From positions 1 to 43,651 of the forward strand of contig CANHNH010000004.1 in NCBI GenBank assembly GCA_947461995.1: a DNA stretch of 43,651 nt. Reading direction: 5' to 3'. The stretch is from Candidatus Nanopelagicaceae bacterium (GTDB taxonomy: Bacteria; Actinomycetota; Actinomycetes; Nanopelagicales; Nanopelagicaceae). The translations under genes and the position numbers were made by a program. Below, piece by piece: positions 34,225-43,651 of the stretch (position 1 is the stretch's first letter; every line of letters begins with the position of its first letter). The notes under the pieces are model-generated. The model ran no database searches and had not been told where the DNA came from. It was given only the letters and a program-made list of their open reading frames with translations.

Positions 34225-35184
34225 CTATCCAACCAAAGATTGGCCCATGATGTGGCTCAATAGAGAAAATAATTTTTCTACATCATGATGAAAACTACCC
34301 GGTGATTGACGTAAATCTGCAACGTGCAATGTGCCGCCAAAACTCTCAACAAGGACTTGAAGCCTCTGGCTATCGCCTAATTCGTATCCATCTACTAAAA
34401 CATGGTCAATTTTCATCATTGGTGCGTATTCATGGAGCATTTGTAGATGTTCAAAAGGTGTATATCCTGCAAATTCATCAGCGATTGCATCTGGATGTGA
34501 ATCAAGATTGAGAATAACTATTTTTTTAGCTGACGTCTTAGCCAACGCTTGCAATTGCTCTGGTACTAAAAAGTGTGGCAGAACACTAGAGAACCATGAA
34601 CCGGGACCAACGGTAATCCATTGCGCTTGCCCTATTGCTTTCAAGGCATCCGGTAAAGCCTTCGGACTCTCAGGAACTAAATGCAGAGACATCAATTTTC
34701 CTTTAGCCGTCGCAACTTCTACTTGGCCACGAACATGATGTGTCTTTCCAGAATCGTCAAAGGTTGCTTCAATATCTAGTGGAACGCTAGCCATCGGTAA
34801 AACTCTGCCAACAACTTTTAGTAAATCGGCAACGCGATCTAAACCTTGAACGGGGTCAACATCTCTGTCCCAAAGCGCCGCCAACAAAAGATTTCCAACA
34901 GCATGGCCATTAAGTGGACCATTGCTGGTGAATCTGTACTGCAAAATATCAGCCCAACTTCTTCCCCAATGATCATCTGCACATAGCGCTGCAAGTGCCA
35001 TTCTTAAATCTCCAGGTGGAAAAATTGGAAATTCATCTCGTAAACGTCCGCTTGAACCACCATTGTCAGCGACTGTAACTATTGCCGTGATTTCAGTAGT
35101 AATTTTTCTGACTGCAGATAACGTCGCAGCTAAACCATGTCCCCCACCTAAACAGATAACGCGAGGGTTTTTTTCAGAACTCAT
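34225..35184 (-). CDS. yvcK: YvcK/CuvA family protein (gluconeogenesis factor-like)
   Basis: YvcK proteins bind UDP-sugars and are needed for normal cell shape and peptidoglycan precursor supply when cells grow on gluconeogenic carbon. The mycobacterial homologue is CuvA. The 319-residue protein has the CofD-like nucleotide fold with [12 protein letters not shown] at 11-22, [15 protein letters not shown] at 38-52 and [10 protein letters not shown]. It overlaps the rapZ stop (ATGA) and is followed by whiA after four bases. No transmembrane segment is visible. Confidence 0.94.
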   Translation of the reverse strand: MSSEKNPRVICLGGGHGLAATLSAVRKITTEITAIVTVADNGGSSGRLRDEFPIFPPGDLRMALAALCADDHWGRSWADILQYRFTSNGPLNGHAVGNLLLAALWDRDVDPVQGLDRVADLLKVVGRVLPMASVPLDIEATFDDSGKTHHVRGQVEVATAKGKLMSLHLVPESPKALPDALKAIGQAQWITVGPGSWFSSVLPHFLVPEQLQALAKTSAKKIVILNLDSHPDAIADEFAGYTPFEHLQMLHEYAPMMKIDHVLVDGYELGDSQRLQVLVESFGGTLHVADLRQSPGSFHHDVEKLFSLLSHIMGQSLVG

Positions 35185-36047
35185 TCCCGTCCAACATCTC
35201 GATGAGAAGCGTGCGCACTCACAGAAAATCCATCTCGTTCGCCATCTAACTGGGCCGCTATCTCACGTGCAACCGAAACACTGCGATGTCTTCCACCAGT
35301 GCATCCGATTGCAACCGTGAGATATTTCTTTCCTTCTCGTAAATAACCGGGCAGCATTTGGTTGATAACCGACACATATGATTGAACAAATTGCGAAACA
35401 CCAGCGTTAGATAACACATTGCTTTTTACCTTGTCATCCAAACCAGTCAGTGGACGTAATTCGGGAATCCAATGTGGATTCGGTATGAATCGGCAATCAA
35501 GCACCAAATCTGCGTCGACCGGAATTCCATATTTGTATCCAAAAGAGAGAACGTTCACTCGGACTGATTGAGTTAATCCCTGAGCAAAGATTTCAGTAGT
35601 TCGCTTTTCTAATTGGTGCACATTCAAATTTGAAGTATCGATAACCACATCGGCCTGAGACAAGAGTTCTTGAAGTTTCGCTCGCTCTGCAGCGATGCCA
35701 TCAACGATGCGACCATTCCCTTGCAATGGATGGGGTCGACGAGTTGATTCAAATCTTTGAACGAGGGCTTGATCCGAGGCATCTAAGAAAGCAACTCGAA
35801 AATTTGCTCCTGATTTCCTTAATTCAGATAAAGAAGATGCCAACTCATCAAAGAATTTTCCACCGCGTACATCTACTACAACAGCTAAAGCGTTAATTTC
35901 TGATTCAAAACTTTGACCAATGAGATCTGATAAGAGCTTTGGTGGCAGATTATCTACAACATACCAACCGAGGTCTTCTAACGCATGGGCAACCGTTGAA
36001 CGCCCCGCGCCAGACATTCCGGTGAGAATCAAAACCTCTTTGCTCAT
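35181..36047 (-). CDS. rapZ: RapZ/YvcJ family nucleotide-binding protein
   Basis: RapZ-family proteins are P-loop nucleotide-binding proteins. E. coli RapZ controls small RNAs for glucosamine-6-phosphate synthase, but whether actinobacterial members bind RNA is not settled. The 288-residue protein has a P-loop, GMSGAGRS, at 10-17 (Arg where many have Lys, which I believe is common in actinobacteria). It also has DLGWYVVDNLPP, the central SFGYKYGIP and LDCRFIPNP motifs, and the C-terminal GCTGGRHRSV. It stands 21 bases after uvrC and overlaps yvcK. Confidence 0.94.
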   Translation of the reverse strand: MSKEVLILTGMSGAGRSTVAHALEDLGWYVVDNLPPKLLSDLIGQSFESEINALAVVVDVRGGKFFDELASSLSELRKSGANFRVAFLDASDQALVQRFESTRRPHPLQGNGRIVDGIAAERAKLQELLSQADVVIDTSNLNVHQLEKRTTEIFAQGLTQSVRVNVLSFGYKYGIPVDADLVLDCRFIPNPHWIPELRPLTGLDDKVKSNVLSNAGVSQFVQSYVSVINQMLPGYLREGKKYLTVAIGCTGGRHRSVSVAREIAAQLDGERDGFSVSAHASHRDVGRE

Positions 36048-36068
36048 GTGTATATCTTTGCCTACCTG

Positions 36069-37985
36069 TCAAGCATCTTCAATGGAGCCGGTAGACATAT
36101 CAATATGTGAGGAAGTTGCTGTGGCAAGAAAATCGAAAACTATCTGCGCAATTTTCTCGCCAATGCCTGGTGTCATAGCAATATCAGAAACACTTGCTTT
36201 CTTCATGGCGGCGACTGATCCGAATCGCTCAAGTAGTGCATTCCTTCGACTCGGTCCTAATTGCTCAATCTCATCAAGAATAGATTCGAGCATAACTTTT
36301 GAACGCCTGGATCTATGAAATGCGATTGCAAAACGATGAGCTTCATCTCGAATGCGTTGCAATAAGTACAGTCCCTCACTTGTTCGCGGCAAAATTATTG
36401 GATCTGATTGTTCTGGCACCCACACTTCTTCTAATCTCTTAGCTAATCCACATAAAGCGATGTCTGAAATACCCAATTCATTCATTGCTCGCTGTGCTGC
36501 GCTCACTTGTGGTGCACCGCCATCAACAACAATTAACTGGGGAGGGTAGGCGAACTTACTTGGTTTGCCACCAGCTTCAATGATTTCTGCGCTATCAATA
36601 ACTCGATCATTGAGTAATCTTTTTAAACGTCTAGTGATCACTTGGTGCATAGCGCGCGTATCGTCGAATCCTTCTTTGGTATCAATAATAAAACGGCGGT
36701 ATTCACTCTTCTTAGCAACACCATCTTCAAAAACAACCATAGAAGCGACTACCGATGTTCCTGAAATATTTGAGATATCAAAACATTCGATTCGAAGCGG
36801 AGTCTTTTCTAAGCCAAGCTCCTCCTCTATTTCCAAGAGAGCCTTACCTGACACTGCCGCATCAGTAGCTCTCTTACTCATAAATTGAACAAGCGCGTAG
36901 TGTGCATTGCGCTTAACGGTTTCCAAAAGATCGACCTTTTCTCCGCGTTGCGGAACTTTCAGAGTTACTTTTGTGTGGGCTAATGATGTGAGCCATTTCT
37001 CCAAGGCGTCCAAATCAACCGGTTCGGAGTTAAGGTAAATGGTCTCTGGTATCTCAGTAGATTCGCTACCGTAAATTGAAAAAAGCAGAGATGCCCATTG
37101 ATCATCTCCTTCTAGGGCATGTTCTTGATTTACAATCCATGAACGTGAACCCTTGATGGATCCTCGCCGCAACATGAAAATAGATCCGGCAGCATGAAGC
37201 CCCTCTTCATGAATCGAAATGAAATCTCCATCTAATTCATCAGATAAATTGCCTTGAGTTGAACGTTGAGCTTTTTCAAATGATTCAATCTGATCTCGAA
37301 TCCGTGCTGCTCTTTCAAATTCTTCGCGCGAAGATGCTAACTCCATTTCCGATTGAAGCGCGGGTAGCAGGTCTTGCATTCCGGCTTCCATGAAAGCATC
37401 CAGTTTATAAACAATTTGTTTATGTTCTTCTGGTGATACCCATCCAACACACGGCGCCGCACACTTGCCAATATCTCCAAGCAAACACTGTCTTTTAGAT
37501 TTTTGAGCACGAGCAAAATTTCCAGCGCTACAGGATCTCACCGGAAATACCTTGAGCAAAATATCAAAGGTGTTTCTTAGCGCCCAAGCATTCGTATAAG
37601 GCCCAAAATACTTGAGCCCAGGACGTTTTTCTTTACGGGTGACAAATATGCGGGGGAACTCATCTTGCATTGAGATTGCTAAATAAGGATATGACTTATC
37701 ATCCTTAAATTGAACGTTATACGTTGGGTGATACTGCTTGATCCATGAGAATTCCAAAGCTAAGGCTTCCAGCTCAGTATTTACAACAGTCCAATCAACA
37801 CGAATCGCTTCATGCACCATCCGGTTGGTCTTGTGAGCCAGATTGGAGCCAAAGTATGAACTTAAACGATTCTTTAAATTCTTAGCTTTACCGACATAAA
37901 TTACTTTTTCGCTCTTGTTATAAAAGCGATAAACGCCAGCTTCTTCTGGAATATCACTGGGGCGATAACTGGCTGGGTCGGCCAT
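36069..37985 (-). CDS. uvrC: Excinuclease ABC subunit C
   Basis: UvrC makes both incisions in nucleotide excision repair. The 638-residue protein has an N-terminal GIY-YIG nuclease (GVYRFY at 17-22, VIYVGKAKNLKNRLSSY from 28), which cuts on the 3' side. A cysteine-bearing region (CLLGDIGKCAAPC) follows, then a UvrB-interacting UVR motif around residue 205-240. An RNase H-like endonuclease domain contains ECFDISN and VDGGAPQV for the 5' cut, and a helix-hairpin-helix pair lies at the C-terminus. It starts two bases after uvrA. Having uvrC adjacent to uvrBA makes all three Uvr proteins available from one cluster. Confidence 0.97.
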   Translation of the reverse strand: MADPASYRPSDIPEEAGVYRFYNKSEKVIYVGKAKNLKNRLSSYFGSNLAHKTNRMVHEAIRVDWTVVNTELEALALEFSWIKQYHPTYNVQFKDDKSYPYLAISMQDEFPRIFVTRKEKRPGLKYFGPYTNAWALRNTFDILLKVFPVRSCSAGNFARAQKSKRQCLLGDIGKCAAPCVGWVSPEEHKQIVYKLDAFMEAGMQDLLPALQSEMELASSREEFERAARIRDQIESFEKAQRSTQGNLSDELDGDFISIHEEGLHAAGSIFMLRRGSIKGSRSWIVNQEHALEGDDQWASLLFSIYGSESTEIPETIYLNSEPVDLDALEKWLTSLAHTKVTLKVPQRGEKVDLLETVKRNAHYALVQFMSKRATDAAVSGKALLEIEEELGLEKTPLRIECFDISNISGTSVVASMVVFEDGVAKKSEYRRFIIDTKEGFDDTRAMHQVITRRLKRLLNDRVIDSAEIIEAGGKPSKFAYPPQLIVVDGGAPQVSAAQRAMNELGISDIALCGLAKRLEEVWVPEQSDPIILPRTSEGLYLLQRIRDEAHRFAIAFHRSRRSKVMLESILDEIEQLGPSRRNALLERFGSVAAMKKASVSDIAMTPGIGEKIAQIVFDFLATATSSHIDMSTGSIEDA

Positions 37986-37987
37986 GA

Positions 37988-40852
37988 TTACTTCTTCTTC
38001 GCCGGAGTTTTTCGATTTGTTTTCAGGATATCAACCAAGAATTGTCCCGTATAACTGGCACTTACTTTTGAAATCTCTTCAGGCGTGCCTTCTGCGACAA
38101 CTGTTCCACCTCGGAAACCACCTTCTGGACCCATGTCTATGACCCAATCGGAAGATTTGATTACATCTAAATTGTGTTCAATAACAACCACTGTATTGCC
38201 GGATTCAACCAGACGGTTAAGTACTCCCAAAAGCTTGTTTACATCTTCAAAGTGCAGACCTGTTGTAGGTTCATCTAGAACATAAATGGTTCGGCCCGTA
38301 GATCTACGTTGAAGTTCTGTTGCTAGTTTTACACGCTGCGCTTCGCCACCTGAAAGCGTTGGTGCTGATTGCCCAAGTCGTACATAACCTAAACCAACAT
38401 CGCAGAGTGTCTTAAGAAAGCGAGCAATAGTCGGTACAGATTCGAAGAACGTGTGGGCTTCTTCAATCGGCATATCAAGTACATCTGCGATAGTTTTACC
38501 TTTGTAATGTACTTCTAGAGTTTCGCGGTTGTATCGAGCCCCATGACAAACCTCGCATGGGACATAGACATCGGGCAAGAAGTTCATTTCAATAGTGATG
38601 GTTCCATCACCAGAACAATTCTCGCATCGACCGCCTTTTACGTTAAATGAAAAACGACCTTGTTGATAACCGCGGACCTTTGCCTCAGTTGTTTCCGCAA
38701 AGAGAGCGCGAACTTTGTCAAAGACACCTGTGTAGGTTGCTGGATTAGAACGCGGTGTACGACCAATCGGAGATTGATCCACATGTACAACTTTGTCCAA
38801 TAACTCAACGCCTGAAACACTTCGGTGGCGCCCGGGGACTATTCGGGCACCATTTAGTTTATTTGCTAAAACGCTGTACAAAATATCATTTACTAGTGTG
38901 GATTTACCGGATCCGCTCACGCCAGTTACGGAAACGAATACTCCCAGTGGAATTTCTACGTCTATGTCCTTGAGATTGTTTTCTTTAGCGCCTTTAACAA
39001 CTAATTTGCGCTTTGGATCTAACGGACGTCTCTTGCTTGGAATTGCTATTGATTTGCGACCACTTAAATATGCACCAGTAATTGATTCTTTTGAATCTAT
39101 TAGAGATTGGTAATCCCCCGATACAACAACTTTGCCTCCATGTTCGCCTGCTCCTGGACCGATGTCAACGATCCAGTCCGCTGTGCGAATAGTTTCTTCA
39201 TCGTGCTCTACAACAATAAGTGTGTTTCCCAGGTCACGTAGCCGTGTGAGTGTGTCAATAAGTCTGCGATTATCACGTTGATGCAATCCAATACTTGGCT
39301 CATCTAAAACGTAGAGAACTCCAACGAGTCCGGAACCAATTTGTGTCGCCAATCTAATTCGCTGTGCTTCGCCACCAGAGAGCGTGGCAGCTGGACGTGC
39401 TAAAGAGAGATAGTCCAAACCAACATCGAGTAAGAACCCAAGTCGAGCATTTACTTCTTTCATCACTCGTTCGGCAATCTGTGCTTCTCGAGCGTTTAAG
39501 GAAATCTTTCTTAGGAATTCAGCGCAATCTGCAATTGAGAGTTCACAAATTTGTGCAATCGACAAATCACCGACCGTTACAGCCAAAACTTCTGGCTTAA
39601 GTCGGGCACCTTTGCAGACTGAACATGGAATTTGTCGCATATACGCTTCATATTTCTCACGACTGTAATCACTGTCTGTCTCACCATGGCGTCTGTGAAT
39701 AAATGGGACAACACCTTCGAAGCCACTGGTGTGATTGCGCACTCTTCCATAGCGATTCTTATACTTAACATGAATTTCATATTCATACCCATTGATAATG
39801 GCATTACGGGCTTTTTCGGGTAAACGCTTCCAAGGAGTATTTAGAGAAAACTTCACATCTTCAGAAAGCGCTTCGAGCAAGCGAAGAAAATACTCTGAGG
39901 ATTGACCGCCTGCCCATGGTGCAATCGCCCCTTCATATATTGAAATTGAATCATCAGGAATGATGAGCTCTTCATCGACTTCCAGTTTTGTTCCAATTCC
40001 TGTGCATTCAGGACAAGCGCCAAATGGTGAGTTGAATGAAAATGATCGAGGTTCGAGCTCTTCAAATGAAAGATTGCAATCGTGACAAGCCAGGTGTTCG
40101 CTAAAGGTACGTTCCTTGTCAGCACCTTTTGCGTCTACGAAATCTAGTAACACTATTCCAGAAGCTAATCGGAGCGCGGTTTCAATCGAATCCGTCAGGC
40201 GTGACTTGGACTCTGGCTTTGCACTTAAGCGATCGACAACAACTTCAATAGTGTGCTTCTCTTGCTTCTTTAACTTTGGTGCTTCGCTTAAAGCAACTAT
40301 TTCTCCGTCGATACGCGCTCTTGCGTAACCGGAGGCAATAAGTTCGGCAAATAAATCTACGAATTCACCTTTACGAGCACGAACAACTGGAGCCAAAATT
40401 TGGAATTTAGTTGTTGGTGGCATTGTGAGAATTTGATCAACAATTTGCTGCGGTGTCTGCCTGGAAACAGCCTTGGAACAATTAGGACAGTGCGGGCGAC
40501 CAGCGCGTGCAAAAAGCAGACGCAAGTAATCATAAACTTCAGTAATTGTTCCAACCGTTGAACGCGGATTTCTATTTGTTGATTTTTGATCAATCGAAAC
40601 TGCAGGTGATAAACCTTCAATGAAATCAACATCGGGTTTATCCATCTGCCCCAGGAACTGACGCGCGTACGCAGAGAGTGATTCAACGTAGCGACGTTGG
40701 CCTTCAGCAAAAATTGTGTCGAAAGCCAAGCTTGATTTTCCGGAACCAGATAATCCAGTAAAAACAATGAGTGCTTCACGAGGCAACTCGATTGAAACAT
40801 CTTTTAGATTGTGTTCGCGGGCGCCACGAACAATCAACTTATCAATGCTCAT
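37988..40852 (-). CDS. uvrA: Excinuclease ABC subunit A
   Basis: UvrA is the damage-scanning ATPase dimer of nucleotide excision repair. The 954-residue protein carries two ABC modules. The first has Walker A GLSGSGKS at 33-40 and a signature LSGGEAQRI. The second has GVSGSGKST and [10 protein letters not shown]. Two zinc-binding cysteine modules are present: CHDC...CPEC in the first half and CENC...CEVC in the second. The C-terminus ends in a short Lys-rich tail. Its ATG overlaps the uvrB stop (TAATG). Confidence 0.98.
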   Translation of the reverse strand: MSIDKLIVRGAREHNLKDVSIELPREALIVFTGLSGSGKSSLAFDTIFAEGQRRYVESLSAYARQFLGQMDKPDVDFIEGLSPAVSIDQKSTNRNPRSTVGTITEVYDYLRLLFARAGRPHCPNCSKAVSRQTPQQIVDQILTMPPTTKFQILAPVVRARKGEFVDLFAELIASGYARARIDGEIVALSEAPKLKKQEKHTIEVVVDRLSAKPESKSRLTDSIETALRLASGIVLLDFVDAKGADKERTFSEHLACHDCNLSFEELEPRSFSFNSPFGACPECTGIGTKLEVDEELIIPDDSISIYEGAIAPWAGGQSSEYFLRLLEALSEDVKFSLNTPWKRLPEKARNAIINGYEYEIHVKYKNRYGRVRNHTSGFEGVVPFIHRRHGETDSDYSREKYEAYMRQIPCSVCKGARLKPEVLAVTVGDLSIAQICELSIADCAEFLRKISLNAREAQIAERVMKEVNARLGFLLDVGLDYLSLARPAATLSGGEAQRIRLATQIGSGLVGVLYVLDEPSIGLHQRDNRRLIDTLTRLRDLGNTLIVVEHDEETIRTADWIVDIGPGAGEHGGKVVVSGDYQSLIDSKESITGAYLSGRKSIAIPSKRRPLDPKRKLVVKGAKENNLKDIDVEIPLGVFVSVTGVSGSGKSTLVNDILYSVLANKLNGARIVPGRHRSVSGVELLDKVVHVDQSPIGRTPRSNPATYTGVFDKVRALFAETTEAKVRGYQQGRFSFNVKGGRCENCSGDGTITIEMNFLPDVYVPCEVCHGARYNRETLEVHYKGKTIADVLDMPIEEAHTFFESVPTIARFLKTLCDVGLGYVRLGQSAPTLSGGEAQRVKLATELQRRSTGRTIYVLDEPTTGLHFEDVNKLLGVLNRLVESGNTVVVIEHNLDVIKSSDWVIDMGPEGGFRGGTVVAEGTPEEISKVSASYTGQFLVDILKTNRKTPAKKK

Positions 40853-42933
40853 TAGTGCCCCGCCTCTTGCATTGCTCGTAATTCCTTTTTGAGATCGCGA
40901 ATTTCATCACGCAATCGAGCAGCGAGCTCGAAGGATAATTCAGAAGCCGCACTTCTCATCTGATCAGTGAGCGACTCTATCAATGCGACTAACTCTTGGC
41001 GCGGCAACGAACCTGCGTTCTTAGTGCGTAAGCCAATTGGTGGCGCACCCGCTCCTTTGCCCTTACGACCCGCTGCAAGTAATTCATCTGTGTCTTCACT
41101 CTCACGATTTATGAGATCAGTTATATCGGCAATTTTCTTTCGCAGTGGTTGAGGGTCCACCCCGCGTTCTAAGTTATATGCAACTTGTTTAGCTCTGCGA
41201 CGATTGGTTTCATCTATAGCTTTAGCCATTGATTTGGTGATGTTGTCGGCATACATATGAACTTCGCCAGAAACATTTCGTGCAGCACGACCAATAGTTT
41301 GAATCAACGATGTTGCTGATCGTAAGAATCCTTCTTTATCTGCGTCTAATATTGCGACAAGTGAAACTTCTGGTAAATCTAATCCTTCACGAAGCAAATT
41401 GATGCCAACTAATACATCAAAGTGACCCATTCGTAATTCTCTTAGTAGCTCGACGCGACGCAATGTATCTACTTCAGAGTGCAGATACTCAACTCTTATT
41501 CCTTTTTCCTGCAAGTATTCCGTTAAATCTTCTGACATCTTCTTAGTCAATGTGGTCACCAAAACGCGTTCATTTCGTTCGGCGCGTATCTTGATTTCAC
41601 TGAGCAAATCATCAATCTGTCCCTTAATAGGCTTGATGATAATTTGAGGGTCAACTAAGCCAGTTGGGCGAATGACTTGTTCGACAACATCATTTTCAAC
41701 TTTTCCTAATTCATAAGGACCAGGTGTGGCTGATAAATACACTTTTTGTCCAACGCGATCTAAAAACTCTGGCCACTTGAGAGGACGGTTATCTAATGCA
41801 CTTGGAAGTCGGAAACCATGTTCAACCAAAGTTCGCTTGCGAGAGGCGTCGCCTTCAAACATCGCGCCAATCTGTGGAACCGTTACGTGGCTTTCATCTA
41901 TTACCACAAGGAAATCTTCAGGAAAATAATCGAGCAAACAATTGGGAGCTGACCCAGGTTCGCGACCATCTAAGTGACGCGAGTAATTTTCGATGCCTGA
42001 ACAAAAACCTAATTGCTCCATCATTTCTAAATCAAATGTAGTTCGCATTCGTAATCTTTGGGCCTCTAATAGTTTGCCTTGCTTTTCGAATAGATTGAGT
42101 TGAATTTGAAGTTCATCGGTTATGTCCCCCATCGCCCGCTTCATTGTTTCTGGACCAGCGGCGTAATGAGTTGCGGGAAAAACATACATCTCTTGTTCTT
42201 CGCGAACGATTTCTCCAGTTAAAGGGTTAAGAGTTGTGATTCTTTCGATTTCATCGCCAAACATTTCAATACGAAGAGCTAACTCTTCATACATAGGAAT
42301 GATTTCTATTGTGTCTCCTCGAACACGGAAGGTTCCACGTTCAAATGCCATGTCATTACGTTTGTACTGAACATCGACGAATCGTCGCAACAAAACATTT
42401 CGTTCGATTTCATCCCCCACACGCAATTTGATCATACGATCGACATATTCCTGTGGCGTTCCGAGTCCATATATGCATGAAACGGTTGCGACAACTACAA
42501 CATCTCTACGGGTTAAGAGCGAATTAGTGGCCGAGTGCCGCAGGCGTTCGACTTCATCGTTAACGCTTGAATCCTTCTCAATAAATGTATCTGTCTGTGG
42601 AACATACGCTTCAGGTTGGTAATAGTCATAATAAGAAACAAAATACTCAACTGCATTGTTTGGTAAAAGCTCTCTGAACTCGTTAGCGAGCTGGGCAGCA
42701 AGAGTTTTATTCGGTGCCAAAACTAATGTCGGGCGTTGCAGTTTCTCAATCATCCACGCTGTAGTTGCTGACTTTCCAGTTCCGGTGGCACCCAATAAAA
42801 CAACATCTTGAACACCAGCATTAATTCGCTTAACTATTTCCTCTATGGCCGCAGGCTGATCGCCGGCCGGCACGTAATCACTAATTACTTGAAAAGGCTC
42901 AACTCGCCTTTGAAGATCAGTGATTGGGCGCAT
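40852..42933 (-). CDS. uvrB: Excinuclease ABC subunit B
   Basis: UvrB is the helicase-like damage verifier loaded by UvrA and used by UvrC. The 693-residue protein has Walker A GATGTGKS at 48-55, the DNA-threading beta-hairpin with [12 protein letters not shown] at 101-112, the DESH box ([12 protein letters not shown]), and helicase motifs V/VI ([23 protein letters not shown]). A C-terminal UVR domain binds UvrC. It follows coaE by 24 bases, the same arrangement as in other actinobacteria. Confidence 0.98.
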   Translation of the reverse strand: MRPITDLQRRVEPFQVISDYVPAGDQPAAIEEIVKRINAGVQDVVLLGATGTGKSATTAWMIEKLQRPTLVLAPNKTLAAQLANEFRELLPNNAVEYFVSYYDYYQPEAYVPQTDTFIEKDSSVNDEVERLRHSATNSLLTRRDVVVVATVSCIYGLGTPQEYVDRMIKLRVGDEIERNVLLRRFVDVQYKRNDMAFERGTFRVRGDTIEIIPMYEELALRIEMFGDEIERITTLNPLTGEIVREEQEMYVFPATHYAAGPETMKRAMGDITDELQIQLNLFEKQGKLLEAQRLRMRTTFDLEMMEQLGFCSGIENYSRHLDGREPGSAPNCLLDYFPEDFLVVIDESHVTVPQIGAMFEGDASRKRTLVEHGFRLPSALDNRPLKWPEFLDRVGQKVYLSATPGPYELGKVENDVVEQVIRPTGLVDPQIIIKPIKGQIDDLLSEIKIRAERNERVLVTTLTKKMSEDLTEYLQEKGIRVEYLHSEVDTLRRVELLRELRMGHFDVLVGINLLREGLDLPEVSLVAILDADKEGFLRSATSLIQTIGRAARNVSGEVHMYADNITKSMAKAIDETNRRRAKQVAYNLERGVDPQPLRKKIADITDLINRESEDTDELLAAGRKGKGAGAPPIGLRTKNAGSLPRQELVALIESLTDQMRSAASELSFELAARLRDEIRDLKKELRAMQEAGH

Positions 42934-42957
42934 AAGCCGAACTCTATCTTTGTGGCT

Positions 42958-43557
42958 CTAAATTTGCGCGCGAGGCAATATTGTAGATTCCCAGACGTTT
43001 TCTACCTGGCGTAGAAGTTCATCTTCACTGCCGTCGTTAGTGAGTATGCAATCGGCAATCTTTCGACGCTCTTCCTCTGATGCCTGAGATGCAATTCTTT
43101 TTTCGATGTCAGAATGAAACATTCCACGTGAGCGTAAGCGTTCTTTCCGTAGCTCGGCCGCGGATTCAACTGTAACAATGAAATCAAATCTATCGGCAGC
43201 ATTAGTTTCAACTAGCAGTGGTATTTCATAGACCAATATTTGACCTGGGTTGAGACTGGCAACTGCTTCTTCGAATTCCGTACGAATGCGTGGGTGAATG
43301 ATTTCTTCAAGATCCTTCTTTGCTTGTGGATTTTCAAAGACAATCTGACCGAGTGCTACGCGATCGATGTCCCCGTTTTTTAAAACTCCATCACCGAATC
43401 GAAGAAGAACTTCATCAAAGCCATCTGAACCACGTTCAATCACTGAACGAGCTAACTGGTCGGCATCAATTACGAGCGCACCTAACTGCGAAAAGAATTG
43501 CGCAGCCAAAGATTTGCCCGAACCGATACCACCAGTGAGTCCTACAACGAAGGCCAC
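42958..43557 (-). CDS. coaE: Dephospho-CoA kinase
   Basis: CoaE adds the 3' phosphate in the last step of coenzyme A synthesis. The 199-residue P-loop kinase has GLTGGIGSGKS at 6-16, the conserved DADQLAR at 31-37, and a lid/substrate region with HPRIR. Many mycobacterial CoaE proteins have a long C-terminal UPF0157 extension, and this one does not. The start is GTG (43555-43557), six bases after the upstream stop, with no good ribosome site close by, so coupling to the upstream gene is likely. Confidence 0.95.
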   Translation of the reverse strand: MAFVVGLTGGIGSGKSLAAQFFSQLGALVIDADQLARSVIERGSDGFDEVLLRFGDGVLKNGDIDRVALGQIVFENPQAKKDLEEIIHPRIRTEFEEAVASLNPGQILVYEIPLLVETNAADRFDFIVTVESAAELRKERLRSRGMFHSDIEKRIASQASEEERRKIADCILTNDGSEDELLRQVENVWESTILPRAQI

Positions 43558-43563
43558 TAGAAA

Positions 43564-43651
43564 TTACTCTGCTGCTACCTCGACAGGTGTTGCAGCAGCA
43601 TCAGCAGCTTTAGCTTCAGCCTTTTGCTTCTTGTGCGCTAAGAAGCGCTCC
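43564..43651 (-). CDS. C-terminal end of an upstream gene, probably ribosomal protein bS1
   Basis: Only the last 28 codons and a TAA stop lie in the window. The encoded end starts ERFLAHKKQKAEAK and continues as a low-complexity tail rich in Ala, Glu and Lys. In actinobacteria the gene directly upstream of coaE is usually rpsA, and an acidic-basic low-complexity tail would suit that protein. The visible part holds no diagnostic motif, so the name rests on gene order alone. Confidence 0.45.
   Translation of the reverse strand, partial: ERFLAHKKQKAEAKAADAAATPVEVAAE

Noticed and set aside
35181-36047. Arg in place of Lys in the RapZ P-loop as a possible loss of function
   Set aside because: From memory GAGRS is common in actinobacterial RapZ proteins, and all other motifs are intact.

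Overview
This window is a very compact piece of chromosome from a free-living, aerobic actinobacterium. The markers are RbpA, WhiA, a DUF3099 membrane protein, an actinobacterial-type SUF operon led by SufR, and several gene orders shared with Mycobacterium, Corynebacterium and Streptomyces: coaE-uvrB-uvrA, uvrC-rapZ-yvcK-whiA-gap-pgk-tpiA-secG, and infC-rpmI-rplT-methyltransferase-pheS-pheT-argC. Base composition is low for the phylum (low-to-mid 40s % GC by eye, not computed). Only about 1.0 kb of 43.65 kb lies outside genes by my tally. Both points suggest a streamlined freshwater lineage such as the acI / Nanopelagicales group. That placement is inference.

Layout. Positions 1-212 hold no convincing gene. 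From 213 to 7475 (all minus) runs the arginine operon argC-argJ-argB-argD-argR-argH-tyrS, mostly with ATGA-type overlaps; argF and argG are absent. A pair of ARG-box-like palindromes lies just upstream of argC. From 7523 to 13001 (minus) is infC-rpmI-rplT-rRNA methyltransferase-pheS-pheT, preceded by a structured infC leader. fabG-fabI (13221-14699, minus) are the fatty-acid synthase II reductases. They diverge from DUF3099-SURF1 (14778-15760, plus). From 15740 to about 23923 (minus) lies sufR-sufB-sufD-Rieske ferredoxin-sufC-sufS-sufU-sufT plus an ABC exporter. It diverges from ctaA-tkt-tal-pgi (24016-29573, plus). From 29570 to the right edge everything is minus: coaE, uvrB, uvrA, uvrC, rapZ, yvcK, whiA, gap, pgk, tpiA, secG, rbpA, with the tail of an upstream gene (probably rpsA) cut by the edge.

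How the genes work together. The arg cluster makes ornithine by the cyclic acetyl pathway and carries its own repressor. The Suf set builds Fe-S clusters. SURF1 and CtaA support cytochrome c oxidase assembly. tkt/tal/pgi and gap/pgk/tpiA supply central carbon metabolism. UvrABC repairs DNA. YvcK, RapZ and WhiA link cell-envelope metabolism and division.

No mobile element, CRISPR, tRNA or defence gene was found. I see no new multi-gene system. The most interesting signals are at RNA level: (1) an infC leader that can pair a 7-nt anti-Shine-Dalgarno with the infC Shine-Dalgarno ahead of an AUC start codon; (2) a long hairpin over the first codons of the rRNA methyltransferase gene; (3) a repeated leaderless promoter geometry, TAnnnT-N6-ATG, at four operon heads. 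At protein level, ArgB lacks the N-terminal helix and C-terminal signature linked to arginine inhibition.
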